Of a DNA stretch of 64,000 nucleotides, positions 1 to 22,154 are shown piece by piece. How positions within the stretch are numbered: the stretch's first letter is position 1; the number at the start of each line of letters is the position of its first letter. The stretch comes from Trichinella spiralis. Lineage: Eukaryota > Nematoda > Enoplea > Trichinellida > Trichinellidae. A program made the translations under genes and the position numbers. Under the pieces are notes generated by a model. The model was not told the origin of the DNA, did no database searches, and was given only the letters and a program-made list of their open reading frames with translations. Location: positions 8,905,957 to 8,969,956 of the forward strand of contig CM012953.1 of assembly GCA_000181795.3 (NCBI GenBank). Reading direction: 5' to 3'.

Positions 1-396
1 ATTAAAATAAAACGCATAATAGCTGAAAAAATGAACTTGACTAACTGCAATATTTGAAGTCTTACTGTATCTTTTGAATAAACAATTTCCATTTGTCAAA
101 AAATATTTTTGTTCCTTATGTTAGTTTTTGGGTATAACTTAAAAAAGATTTGTTTTGATATAATGTTAATAGTAATCAATAAAGTATATTTTGTTAATAT
201 TCTATTGCAGGATAATATTTGTAGTTGATGTTGATGAAGAACGAATGTTTCTTCAAAAATTATGACATAATACAGTTTTCAAATTTTGATTCCTAAAATA
301 TTACTTTCAATCTGTTCGCATTTGCAATTTTCGCCAAATTCTCCTTAATCTGGTATGTAAATTTTCAGATCAAAATCCAAAATTGTCGCCTTCCCG

Positions 397-774
397 ATGA
401 GCGATCTCAGCGAAGATGATCTGAAGAAAGAAATTGATATTTTTGTAAAGAGAAATCAACAGTTACGTTCCGAAATAGAAGAATTGGTAAGTGTCAAGAA
501 AGAAATTTCAGAAAACTACGCATCACTCGTACGAACAGCTCGTTCACAAACCGAACGTCTACAAGCACAGATACGCGATCTGCACTCCAACTCGGCTCAA
601 CTGTTGAAATGCCCATCGTGTGGAGAGGAATTTTTTATTCAAGAATCTCAGCGGGTTCGACCAACTTGCAAATTGGACCGAAAAACTCCGGTGGTTCATT
701 TGTACTTTGAATCCAACGATCAAATGCACAAGTGGATAAAGCAGCATGGAATTGTTGAAAAGCCGGCTGGCTAA
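397..774 (+). CDS. Small coiled-coil protein with one CPSC zinc-knuckle-like motif, unknown function
   Basis: This is a single-exon reading frame of 125 residues. I do not recognise the family. Residues about 5-65 are charged and heptad-like (many E, K, Q, L), so a coiled coil is likely. They are followed by CPSCGEEFF at about 72-80, one CxxC pair with no obvious second pair, and a short basic tail. The ATG follows the acceptor-like TTTTCAG at 362-368 by 28 bases and no coding exon is seen upstream, so the mRNA either has a 5' UTR intron or receives a trans-spliced leader. A poly(A) signal lies 23 bases after the stop. The gene converges on the Orai gene. Existence is fairly likely from length, start and poly(A) signal; function is unknown. 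Confidence 0.6.
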   Translation: MSDLSEDDLKKEIDIFVKRNQQLRSEIEELVSVKKEISENYASLVRTARSQTERLQAQIRDLHSNSAQLLKCPSCGEEFFIQESQRVRPTCKLDRKTPVVHLYFESNDQMHKWIKQHGIVEKPAG

Positions 775-796
775 TTGCTTTCTTTTTTTTCTGTTC

Positions 797-802
797 AATA
801 AA
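797..802 (+). promoter_or_regulatory. Poly(A) signal AATAAA of the small coiled-coil gene
   Basis: A canonical AATAAA lies 23 bases after the TAA stop of the upstream gene and before an AT-rich stretch. It fits a short 3' UTR. Confidence 0.5.
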
Positions 803-985
803 ATCGAATTTTCATTTATTTGATTTATTTATTTTGTTAAAGCTGATTTTTACACTCCTCCACTCGCAAGCGTCAGTTGTTCTTACATGAGCAATTATTA
901 TGAAAATCACTGGGAAAAGTACAGTAAAACGGGAAACAAACAGCAACAAGCGTGAAAAGGGGACTTTCTTCCTCATGCCAAACGT

Positions 986-1738
986 TCAAATTATTTGTAT
1001 ATTGTGACTGGTTACTTTGTCAGTTTTTTCCAGTTGGATTCCATTCTCAATGTCAATATCGCGATCGGGTTGCATTTTTGAAAAATACTGCTGCAAATCT
1101 TCCAGTCGACCTTTCGAGAGTTCGTATTTGTGCAACGAGAGTTTGTTGTAAAATGTGTAAGTGAAGCCGATGAAAACGACAAATATCAACGCAAGCAAGC
1201 CTGTGGTGATCCAAGGCACGCTGCTTTCTTGGACTGCGGTAAATTTGATCCAAAATACGATCGCAATTTCCAACAAGAACAACAACAAGCCGACCACTGT
1301 GCTGAAACACCAGGCCAGCTCGATGTACCAACGCATGCGGACGTGGGGCGATTCGTTGATCACTTCCAAACTGCGCACGTTCAACACGGAATCCATGTGA
1401 GGAAGAATACAAGTTGACATCATCAACGCCAACAAGTGGACGCTCACTAGCAGGGTAGTGCAAATGGCAAACGCGAGCAAAACCGAACGGCTAATTGGCA
1501 GGGCTGTTCCAGAACTGCTTCCGAGGTCCAATTCCACAAGTGCGACCTGCCCGAAAATAATAATAATTATTATTATTACACGTTTGGTCTTTTTGAACAA
1601 CACGAACTAATTGACAATTGAAAGGAAAAAAAGGAAATATACCATGGCAAAGCCGGAAAGTAGCGCTGAAGTTTGGCTTGAAGCTTTCAGTTTCGCCCTG
1701 CTAAGGTGAAGCTGACGAAGACTGAAAGCATAATCCAT
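986..1738 (-). CDS. orai: Orai calcium release-activated calcium channel subunit (exons 1738..1643 and 1546..986)
   Basis: Two exons join in phase 0 to give 218 residues. Orai is the pore subunit of the plasma-membrane channel that STIM opens after ER calcium depletion. Exon 1 encodes [20 protein letters not shown], matching the conserved pre-pore and start of TM1. Exon 2 continues with VALVELDL, whose Glu is the selectivity-filter residue (E106 in human ORAI1). TM2 contains [18 protein letters not shown], and TM3 contains [13 protein letters not shown] and a further acidic residue in [11 protein letters not shown]4 and an acidic, probably coiled C-terminus follow. The start ATG is supported by an in-frame TAA 15 bases upstream. 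The first-exon Arg equivalent to human R91 is Gln here. The poly-Ile run seen if the intron is translated is intronic. The protein is shorter than human ORAI1 (about 301 aa) because the N-terminal and TM3-TM4 loops are reduced. Confidence 0.93.
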
Positions 1739-2369
1739 AGAAAAGGATTTTTATGTTTCAACAGTTATTTAAAACTGTTCAAACTCACAACACTTAATGA
1801 CAAACAAACAAAAAATGTTCGTTTTTTTCCTAACATTACCGTTTACAGTACTTCCAATGATCAGGTATACATGTCCATTTCATCATTTTATTTGTTAATT
1901 TGATTTATTTTTGACATTTTTGTTAAATTTAAAATTCTAAATATATGAATGCATTTTTTTGAAATTTCTAAAATTGAACAGAATAACTCATTATATAACT
2001 CATTAAATTGCTCATTTCACAGCTAAATAAAATAAAAGCAGTACTTTATTTAAAAAATTAAAAATAAAATTACTATGTTTTTATATGTTACATAATTAAA
2101 TTTTTTTAATAAAAAATATCTAATTGTGCAAAGAAAAAAATCAACATAATTCATAATTCACTCGAAAACATAATTCATAAATTATTAAATATTATTTTAA
2201 AGAATTAACTATTATATAAGCAATTTTGTAAATGAAAATATTGCTTAAATAAAAAACTCAGCGTCTTTTTTTAGTTTTTATTAAGTATTTACCTGCAGCT
2301 TATTGTATCATACTGTAAATTATTGGTATTTGTTTTGTGGTGCGACTTGTTCATTTTGTACTGAGAACG
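1739..2369. other. AT-rich intergenic region between orai and prp8
   Basis: This is the spacer between the divergent orai (-) and PRP8 (+) genes, presumably holding both promoters. I see no RNA gene or repeat. An acceptor-like ACCTGCAG ends at 2298, 71 bases before the PRP8 start codon, and may mark a 5' UTR intron or trans-splice site. Confidence 0.4.
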
Positions 2370-12203
<9,834 letters not shown>

Positions 12204-12207
12204 AAAA

Positions 12208-12213
12208 AATAAA
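12208..12213 (+). promoter_or_regulatory. Poly(A) signal AATAAA of prp8
   Basis: AATAAA begins five bases after the PRP8 stop codon, implying an extremely short 3' UTR if used. Other AATAAA copies follow in the next 200 bases. Confidence 0.4.
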
Positions 12214-14304
12214 TGTGTTCTATTTAATGAATTTATTTATTTATTTATTAATAGTATAATTAGTTATTATAATTTTCTTTTTCTGATACAATTTTATTGT
12301 ATACATTATTATTATTATTATCATATTTGCATTAAAAAAAGAGAAGTATATTATACTGTTGTGAATAAAAGTTATTCATTCTTCTACAAAATGCGTCAGT
12401 TGTTTGTTTGCTGTCAATAATTATTAATATGTGGTATGAAATGAGTGCAAAAAATATTGTTGTGTAGTAGTTTTTTGAGAAGAATTTGTAAAGTGACGCA
12501 TTGTTGTTGAAGAGAAAAAAATTTATCGAAATTTGTATTATTTCAAATAAACACATATGAAAAGCATAATTTTTTCTTTTTGAATTTCCCCTACATTACG
12601 AGAAAGCAATGTGAAATGAAAATGTTGGTCCCCGAATACAACAGGTCGACGACTGTTGAAATGACTAGATGGGAAAATTAAAAATATAATAATAAAATAA
12701 AAAATAAAATTATGCTGTAAAAATAAAATTGAAAAGAAATGTGCGTGGGATGATTTAATTAAAATTTAGTTTTACTTTTTCGGTATAGAAATTTAAATTT
12801 CCTGAGCATCCAGTTGAGGATAACTGTAGTCGCAGACGCGTGGGCGTGTTTGATCGCCTGGTGCAGCCAGTTTGTACGATTAACACCAATTAGGCCCCGC
12901 GGCGATAGTTTTGGTTTCTATTACACAACTCTGCGACGGCCGGCGCTTTGTTTCTTCAGGCGTTGGTTGTTGAGCTGAACGGTCGAGCAGGAAAGCTCGA
13001 CTAAAGTTAAAATTGACGGTACTGAAAACGTTTTTATTTTAATCACTTGATATTATTATTATTATTATTATTATTTTCATATTAATTTCACATCTACTTT
13101 TCCATTTCTGCCGGTCGCACGAGAACTTTCATGTAAATTTTTTTGCTTAGTTTTGCTTTGGGAATTTTATTTTTTAATTTTTAGTTTTTTAATTTAATTA
13201 TTTTGAAAACAGCGTTTTCTTTTTTTTTACAAAAATTGGATGAAATGTTTTTTTTCAATAACTGGTAAGCTGAGAAAATTTACTTTTTTTAAATGGATAT
13301 CGATGATGATGCAATTAGTTGACTTTAAATTTACAATTAATTGCATCTATTATTTTAGTTTTGTCTTTCAAATTTTCTCAGTTTGTAATGTGAAGATTTA
13401 GAGAAAGAGAGAAAGAAAACAAGAAAATAAGTCTATTTATTTATTCTGTATTTTAAAATTATCCATTTGTTCATTTTTGATATTTTAATAATGGAATTAA
13501 TTGTAATGGCCATTATTTTGTCAATGAATGAATTTTCAAATCTTTCCTGTCATCTTTTGCTAATTGATTGTTCATCAAATTAATTGACCGCTGCTTAATT
13601 GCGAAGCAATATTCAATTCTATTTACCTTTCTCCTCCTGACGGACGGTCAATTCACTGATAATTATATTTATTTATCGCCTTTGTTTGGCATTTGCATTT
13701 TCATATTTGCATCTTTTCTTCATTCACCTTTTTCTCTGTTAATAAATAAAAAATATTCGCAATATTTTATTTAAATTTATTTTAAAAATATTTTTTACAA
13801 ATTCAAATTGTCTGTCTATTTGAAAGATTAATCTTTTACCATTTTGTGGCTTTACAGTAGTAGCAGGTTGAACTGTCTGTCTGTCGAATTAATTGAAACG
13901 AAGCGTCAACTATTTTTATTATCTTCTCAATATGCAAATTCAAAAAATAAACATTATTTCCTCAACAACAGAATAATAAAATTGTAAAGTTGTTAATATT
14001 GTCAACGCTTATATTGTCCAAATGGACAGTGTGAAATTATTGTTTTTTTTTCATTATTAATTTTCAGCTTTACTGATTTCTTGAAACAACAATTTGCGTG
14101 TAAATAGCATTTTCAAAATTAAAATTTCATTCACTGAACACTGAGATTGAGACGGTTGAAACTGTTGAATAAAGTTGATTCACTTTTTCGACTTCAAACC
14201 AACGTTGTTGTTATGTGAAAGTGACTGGTGAAATTATTTTCAGACGGTATTCAAAAAAGATTGTTGTTAGTGAATTGTTGAAACAATTGAAAAGCCAAAG
14301 CAGT
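12214..14304. other. Intergenic region with a GC-rich island at 12,815-13,020
   Basis: Most of this stretch is AT-rich with no convincing reading frame. The exception is about 200 bp at 12,815-13,020 with high GC and pieces such as GGCCGGCGCTTTG. It could be a promoter or 5' exon of the next gene. A similar piece recurs at about 17,641. An (ATT)n microsatellite lies at 13,051-13,074. Confidence 0.35.
13051..13074. repeat. (ATT)n microsatellite
   Basis: Eight uninterrupted ATT-type repeat units are directly visible. Confidence 0.85.
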
Positions 14305-16998
14305 ATGTCGTCGCCCTCTTGTGAAGATGAAGCGCCGACCACGCCCGACATTGCCGGCGAGTCGGCTTCCCGTGAGCAGCCAAATGTGCAATCGTTGGCC
14401 AACAGTCCGACGAAGCAGCCGCTTTCCCACGCGTCCGATTATCCGCATTTGAAACAGGCGCTCAGTCAGGAGCCGTATCCAGCCAGCGGCTCGCAGCCGC
14501 CGTCCTGCTGGAGAGACGGCTGGATCAGACCGCCACAAACTGTGATGGTCACCGACTTTCTGACGGGCGGTCAGTGGCAGGGCGGTGCCGGTGTTAATTT
14601 CTACCCGAAGTGTCCGCCGCCGTTCGACTTCCCCTGGCAACAGCAGACCTTTCCGGCCGGCCTGCAACACTACCAGCGTGGCACGGGCGCCCAGTTCGAG
14701 CCGGTCAATTTCCACACTCCTTTGCCACCAGTGGAGTCTTATTATGCTTGTCCGCAGACGAAGCTTCGAATGGGCGTGGCCAACTCGGCTGAATCACCGT
14801 TTCGCTTGGCCGACCAACGCGGCGCGATCGACTGGTCAGCGTTGATGCCAGCCGCTTACAGTATCAACAACAACGATAATAATAATAATCAAAGGGACAC
14901 GGTCATTCAGCGTGCAGGAGTTGAAGCGGATTGTCGCGCGTTGTCTGTCTACAAATGCTTGTCCGGTTAGTTGACTTTACTGTTGAATTTGGCGATTTTG
15001 AATTCAACCGAGCTACGTAGGAATGATTGAATTTCAGGAACCACGTGCCGCGGACCGGCAATGCTCATGCCGACCAACAAACGCGACGGTTTGTTGGTGC
15101 AGTCGAGAAAGCAGACCGACCCGGCGCCGGCTTGCTGCTTGCCACTGGAAGATAAGATCCGATTCGGACAGCGCGACTATTTCGGCATGCCGGTCAGTTT
15201 GAACATGATCGGTATGGTCAACAACACCGGACAGGCGGTATACAATGTCACGTCGGCCAAGACGAAGAACATCGCCAAGAGGAAGAACAAAAATCCACTG
15301 GCCACCAAATTTACGGTCAAAAGTTTGAAGCAACTGTTGCAGAGTCAGAATGCCGCTTTCGACCGTTGGAAATCGCCGGACAAAGCCACGCCCAGCGTTG
15401 GACTACTCGCCCAAGTCCCTCGCAGAGCTGCTGCCGAACAACAAGCTACAAGTGGCGTCGACTTGGACAACAAAATTACAACAACAGCAACAACAACTGA
15501 TGCTGCTGCTGCTGCTGCTGGTGCTACTAATATCACTACCATGACCACCTCCCCCATCACCACCACGACTACAATTACCAACAGCAGCAGTACGACGACA
15601 ACGACAACAGCCACGGCAAAATCCCTGATACTACCTGTACAGGCGAACAGTATTAATAGTAGTCGTAGTAGCAGTAAGTGACGTTGTTGAAATTGAAATA
15701 TCATTTTTCAATATAATTAATTCATTCATTGAGGAGAATGGATTTTTTCAGCTTTGCCTTTCAACGCAACCCCGTTTGCAGTTGCAAGTGGCAACGTCAA
15801 TTTTGTTAACAAACATACCATCTGCACCGGCAATCCTGGCTTAATGAAAAATGAAGACAAATTGACGCTGCAAACAAATACCGGCACCAGTCCAAGGGCG
15901 CGGTTTTACGATTTCAAGTGCTTGCAAATTGGGAACTTTGTCGTCGAAGGACGAACGACAAGCACCTTTCCATACCGACTTCGTCTCTACTTTGCCAAGA
16001 GGTTCGGTGGTACCAAACGAACAAATGGGGATTTATTTGTTAATTTGCATATTTTTACAGGCAACTTGTTTACGACTTTGAGTGGGATTCAGAAGACGAA
16101 GAAGAAGAAGAAAGAAATCGAGATGGAAATGAAGCGGTAGAAGAAGATGGTGGAGTAGAGAAAGGAAAAGAGAAAAAGAAAGCAAGAATGGGGGAAAAGT
16201 CGCCGGCGCAGCAGTCGAGCACCATCGACAACAACAAGCCGTTGAAAGTTGGCCGACGAATGGTGGCAATTGTGGTACGTTTCGATTCTCTGACGGCGAT
16301 GCTGTTTCGAAAGAGGGAAATTCTGTTGGCAATCAACGAACCGCCCAGGCTAATAGTGAACAAAGTGCAGGCGAGGAGAAATTTGCATGTTGTGCTCAAC
16401 AAATTTGTCGAATATAGCACCGTCGACGATATAACCAACGGAGAGTTGAGAAATGCACTCGTGCATCGGGTAATTGTTTCTTTATTTATTCAAATTTCAC
16501 CGCTGTTGTCAATTGATCATTACTTCCTTACAGATACTTCTCTGCAAAGCCCAAGGGAATCTGATCGAAGATCACCTCTGCCAGTTCGACCATTCGATGG
16601 CGTCGTTGATGTGCTGTCTGGATTTGAATTTGGGCGTGGTGTTCAGGAACAGTCGTCTCAAATGCCCACTTCTCGCGTCGTTCTATCCAACTTTTCACAG
16701 CATCGACTGCGAAGACCAACTGACTTGTAGAAGATCTGAGCAGCAACAGCAGCAGCAGCAGCAGATCAACGTGGCTTTGCACTGCGATTGTCCATCAACT
16801 GTCGGCAACAGCAACGATCACGACGGTCATCGGCTTCATTTGCATACGTCAATGCCCCCTAATGCTTGTCAACTGCCGAGGGACAAAGATGGGACGGCCG
16901 AACACCAGTCGGCCGCCAACCAGCAGCATCACTCTTCAAACGCAACAGAAAGTGGAAATTTCAACGCCGACTGGCCATTTTCATCCTTTGTCTGTTAG
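14305..16998 (+). CDS. Protein of unknown function with low-complexity Thr, acidic and Gln tracts (five exons)
   Basis: Exons 14305-14965, 15038-15673, 15752-16001, 16061-16469 and 16534-16998 join in frame to 806 residues, and every junction has GT and AG. I do not recognise the family. Residues 1-220 are Pro/Gln/Trp-rich with no secretion signal. Residues about 240-330 hold a basic block with IAKRKNKNPLATKFTVKSL. A Thr/Ala/Ser-rich stretch at about 370-430 (encoded near 15,470-15,670) is disordered. The part from about 445, with LQIGNFVVEG, FPYRLRLYFAKRQLVYDFEW and then an acidic run, looks like a folded core together with VGRRMVAIVVRFDSLTAML and the Cys-containing region after 16,534. A CAG-repeat-encoded Gln tract and a His/Gln-rich tail end the protein. 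The long disordered tracts suggest a nuclear or regulatory protein, but that is inference. The start could lie further upstream if a 5' coding exon was missed. Confidence 0.7.
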
Positions 16999-17046
16999 GC
17001 TCGATTGTCGTCGTTGAGTGCAGAGATGTTTCTTTTTTCTCCGCAA

Positions 17047-17079
<33 letters not shown>

Positions 17080-19271
17080 CATTTTTTCTTCTTCATTTTT
17101 AGCCTTGTTTGTGCGACATTTTCTTTCCAACTTTCTTTTGCTTCTTCTCTTTTCAATGAAACTTGTTTTCTTTTTTCTTTCTTTTTTTAAATTTTTTACT
17201 TTTGTTTTGATTTTTCCATTTCACTGTTGCTCTAGTAGTATATTCATCATCCAGTTAGTTCAGTTTGATGCAAAAATAAAAATCGGAAATTCATCTGGTG
17301 GAATTTTCAAAATTCGTTCAAAAATTATTCCCTCTTCAAATACTGACACTATTATACCAGACTCACAATGCGATAAACAGTGAAAAAAATTTAACGCCCC
17401 TTTTAAAATTATTACAGTACTATTTAAAAAAAAGCAGGAATTAATTTTGATTTTAAGCCGATCGTACTACTGTTTGAAAAATAAAATAATAAATAAATAG
17501 ATTTTTATCATGAAAATTACATCAAAAATGGAAATATATTTTGAAAACAAATATAAAATTTTTTTCCTATAATGTTGGTCCTACTATTTTGCTGTTCATT
17601 CGGTTGCCGCTGCTTGATTGATCAGAACCATTTGGCTTGTAGCCGGCGCTTTGCTCTTCAGAATTACTGCGTCACTCGTTGTTGCTCTGTTTGTTGTCAA
17701 TAAGCAGCTTCAATTTTCCCAGTCGCTGCCCCTTTATCTATGCAATCCCTAATACATAACGTGACAGCTACTGCATCACCTGACTTGTAATCAATGCAAA
17801 TTTGGTGGATTTCAGTGGGAATTCAGTCCCGGTGTGGCGAATCGTGTGCATACTGTTGTCTCATTATTAGCATCTACTTCAGTTGTTACTTGTTTCGCAG
17901 CAACATTTCTGTATAGCAATCGATTCGTATTCAGTTGCTGAGAAGAAAAAAGTCTGAACTGACTATTCAACTCGAGAGGGCTTTGATTTTCTTTGTTTGT
18001 AACCGAATAAGAATAAAGAACAAAAGCATTGATTCAAAATTTCTAGTTGAATATCAATAATTTGCTGAATGATTGACATAGTGTATCCACACTCAAATTA
18101 ACTATGCAATATTTGTTAGTTGAGTGAAGTGTTTTGATTTGCTTTTCAAAAATGACAAGCTTTCAACTAAAAATGCAGCTGCTGATCATCACTCTTCACA
18201 ATTTGAACATCTAAATTCATCGACAAATAAATGTACCGATGGTTCTTTTGACTTCATATGGAAAAAGTTAATTTTTTTTCAATATCAAAATTATCTCGCT
18301 GGCTTGTATTTACAACAATGTTTTATTTTAAATCTCTCGCACGGTGATGCATGTTGCCAGATAAATTCATCAAAGCAGTTTTTTATCATTCACAGCTTTT
18401 TTTATTTTTATCAAACATTATTTATTTAAAATTTTTGAAAAAAATGTAAAATATGTATGAAGTTGAACACTCAAACTGCTGAATAAGCAAAAAAAATCAA
18501 TCTTGTACTGGCGGCATGTCATATACGCGTTTAGAACGCATCTACAGAAAATACTTTGAAAAACTAGGATTTTTTATTTAAATATCCGTTTTGAAAAACT
18601 TTATTTAAAATTTGACACTTCATATTAAGCATTTAAAAAGCATTTAACTTATGATAGACAAGTGTTACACCAATACTGCAACCATTTTGCCGTCTCGTCT
18701 TGTCTTGAGCATTGCCAGTATATGATGCTTAATAAAACAAGATTAAATTATAATGTTGCAAAATATTGCATTACATAGACATTTTTTAAACTGTTGATAA
18801 ATTTTACACATTCCTTAAACGCACAATAATGAGGTTAACACTAGCCTGATTTTTATATTATTACTGTATCTTCATTTGTGTTTACGTAAACATATTTAAC
18901 ATTCCACCGCTGATGATATAATTGAGTAGTGTCACGGACGACGTCTTACTTCCTGGTATTTCATTTTACATGTCTTCTGATGAATATTTGACAATTTTCT
19001 CATGCATGTCAGTTGTCTATCATTTTCTCTAGTAAATTGTGTAATATATTAATTTTCAAAATAGTAATAAATTTAGCATTGAATTACATAATATAGATAA
19101 AAAGTATTTTATTCAAACATTTTTTTGACTATAATGATATTTTGTTTTCATTTTAATATTCGAACAGCGCCCTGGATAATTGTGAACCGCCTGTTGGTTA
19201 TTTATTTAATAAATGTTTGTTTTTTTACAAAATACCACATTTGTATTATTTTTATATAGAAACCGATCAAC
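16999..19271. other. Intergenic region with (ATT)n and a moderately GC-rich segment at 17,575-17,960
   Basis: No gene is supported. An (ATT)n microsatellite sits at 17,046-17,079. The segment 17,575-17,960 has higher GC than its surroundings and shares AATGTTGGTCC and GCCGGCGCTTTG with the region before the previous gene. It may be the promoter or 5' UTR exon of the glutamate carrier. A TATATAG acceptor-like site ends 12 bases before the carrier start codon. Confidence 0.35.
17046..17079. repeat. (ATT)n microsatellite
   Basis: About eleven ATT units lie in the 3' flank of the unknown-function gene. Confidence 0.85.
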
Positions 19272-21963
19272 ATGCCGGTGAAAGAAGGAACTGTTTCAGT
19301 GGCTGATGGGGTCATGGCAATGAACAAGCATGACATCACACCAGCTGGACCAAAAATGAAGCGGAGTTTTCAGTGAGAAGCTTTTCTTTTTCTCTTAACA
19401 GATTAAATGATTTGGCTATATGATCTCGTGATTATTATTATTTATTGTTGTTATTGCTTCACCGAACGAAGCTGCCACACCACAACGGTGTTTATTTTAT
19501 TAATTACGTTTGTCTTTCTTGAAAAAAATAGAACTGAATAATCAATTGAAGATTGGTTGAATGGTGAAAGTGAAATTTATATCAGTGATAAATTTATCAG
19601 TATTACATTACATGGCAGTAATAATTAAATTGTATTTCTTATAAATTGAATGGATATGTTTCAGATTACTTCCTAAAATTATTAATGGTGGCATTGCCGG
19701 CATTATTGGTGTAACGTGTGTTTTTCCAATTGATTTAGTAAAAACGAGGTTACAAAATCAGAAGATCATTCCTGGCGGTGAACCAATGTATCGTGGAATG
19801 TAAGTTGTTTGTTATATTAGCATGTATAAAATTATAGTCTTTTCTTTTGAAACATTCATCTTGATGAGGGAATGTTTATATATCAATAATGTGAAATGTG
19901 TGCATTGATAAGCATATCGAATTTTTAATATATTGGTAAATCAATATTTGTTCAGATCTGTTATGATGAATGTTTTTCATTTATGGACAGCAAGATGTTA
20001 TGAATTATATCAGTGCAATATGAATAGATATATACCTTCAGTTGTTGTATAATTAACAATGAAATTTATAAATGTTAAAATTTAGGCTTGATTGCTTCAG
20101 AAAGAGCGTTGCCAGAGGTGGATTTTTTGGCATGTATTCAGGTAGGTAACTTATTTGCTATACTTGTGTGTAACTTTTATTTCAAAACACTGATCAGTAA
20201 TATTTATAACAAATTCAAACATAAAATTTTGATAGTAAATATTATTTACTAATTAATGATTTGTTTATATAAAATAAATATGTTTTTTTTTTATTTTTTT
20301 TATAATTGATAATAAATTTTGAACAGACGGAAGCACATAAACGTTTAATGCTCAGCATTACATTGTCAAAAGGGCATTCACACCGAAGTATGATAGTTAA
20401 ACTGCCAAATCATGGCTATGTTTTAAAATTGATTAATATATTCGAATACACGTTAGTTTAATATAAATTTGAAGTTTTTATATTTTATGAATTATTTAAT
20501 GTTAATAATAAGTGGCTAATAAAGACTTACTAAGCGATTCTAAGAGCTTTTATTTAATCACGAAAGTAAATATTCAAAAAAGAACTCATATATTAACGTT
20601 TTTTGCAGGAAGTGGAGTCAACATACTGCTGATTACGCCTGAAAAAGCCATTAAATTAGCGGCAAATGATTTCTTCAGATATCATTTGTCATCAGGCAGT
20701 GGGTAAACTGATTTAACATGATCAATTATTATATTTGATAATTGATAAACAATATTAAATATTAATTTAAAAAAAGCAAAAATAATATCATTAGTTGAGC
20801 TGTGTTTGCTTGGTTAAAAGTGGATTCCTAGATTTTTGTAATAAAGTATTGTTATGCTGAGTGATAATTTGTTTCAGTTTTAAATAGATAATTTTAGTGA
20901 TAAATAAATGCTTTCAATGGACATATTTCAATAATGTGTAAATTATTTTAGTAAACTGTCACTAGTAAAGGAGCTTGTTGCCGGTGCTGGGGCCGGATTT
21001 TGCCAAATTGCTGTCACCACTCCAATGGAACTTTTAAAAATTCAGTTGCAAACTTCTGATTCTGCAGGCAAGTTTCGTATTTGTTTATAAAAAATTTTTT
21101 TGTTCATTACACCGGCAGTGTGTAAGTTTGGACTAATTTAATCCAATTGTTACTTGTACTTGTACATTGTAGAGAAATTCCTTTATCCAATTTAAACAAT
21201 TGTTCCCATGTTTTGTCTGCATGCACTGAAACATAGATTTAATAATTAAATTTTCTTTATAAACTTTTTAGCGAAAAGTAAAAATCGTCTGAGCGCCACT
21301 AAAATAGCGTTGAATATTTTGCGAACGAAAGGCATCAGCGGATTATACAAAGGCACTGCAGCTACAATGGCCAGAGATGTTACATTTTCGGCAATTTATT
21401 TTCCACTGTTTGCTAATTTGAATTCTAAAGTAATAATTACTGTGCCGGCTTACAGTTTTTGCAAAATTGGCTATGTTTACTGTGCTAGTATTTGGAATAA
21501 GCTGATTCTTGTTCAGGGTCCGAGAAAGAAGGATGGCAGTGGTGAAGCAGTTTTCTGGCATTCTTTCATCTGTGGCAATATAGCCGGTGCGACTGCATCT
21601 TTCGCTGTGACACCTTTGGATGGTAAATTCTGACTGGCGATAGGCTTGATTTGTGGTGATTTGAATTTTTATACTTTTTCTAGTCATCAAAACCCGTCTT
21701 CAATTGCTTCAGCAATCAAATAGCATTACACCACAGTATCGCGGTATTGTGGACGCATTCAGGTGAGCGTCGATTTCAGATAATTCAATTTTCAAATGCC
21801 TCTTATGAAATTGCTTTCATTATTATTCAGGCGCATCTTGTACGAAGAAGGTGTGACAGCGTTTTTCAAAGGTGCGGCTTGTCGTATGGCCGTTGTGGCA
21901 CCGTTGTTCGGCATTGCCCAGACCATCTATTACATCGGTGTGGCGGAATGGTTGTTAAGCTGA
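19272..21963 (+). CDS. Mitochondrial glutamate carrier (SLC25A18/SLC25A22 type), nine exons
   Basis: This is a mitochondrial carrier family protein of the inner membrane, most like human GC1/GC2, which import glutamate with a proton. Exons: 19272-19372, 19665-19799, 20086-20141, 20609-20702, 20952-21067, 21272-21429, 21517-21622, 21684-21762, 21831-21963; total 978 nt, 325 aa. Three carrier repeats are marked by [10 protein letters not shown] (residue 55 onward), [10 protein letters not shown] and PLDVIKTRLQ. GC-specific stretches include [32 protein letters not shown] and APLFGIAQ. The first about 33 residues form a non-conserved extension. The intron after 21067 begins with GC (AG|GCAAGT), and only this site keeps the frame and the homology. 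No upstream coding exon is visible; the ATG follows an AG acceptor by 12 bases. The family call is certain; the glutamate substrate is inferred from similarity. Confidence 0.93.
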
Positions 21964-22154
21964 AATTACGGGATCTGATTTGTTTCATCTTCTCTGTTGT
22001 TGTTGTTCACCATTTGTTAACATGAGCATAATTTATACATTTCGATATATGAAAAGTTTTAAAGAAAGCATCTCGATCATCATCAATTCCACTGCCATAA
22101 ACTGATCAATAAGTGGTTATGTTTGAAGAAAAAGACAAGGAACAGCAGAAAGTT

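Noticed and set aside
1130-1417. Plus-strand frames opposite orai
   Set aside because: They are antisense shadows of the clearly conserved Orai exon.
18124-18429. A 101-codon plus-strand frame in the spacer before the carrier
   Set aside because: AT-rich composition, no domain, no splice context and no start context make it chance.
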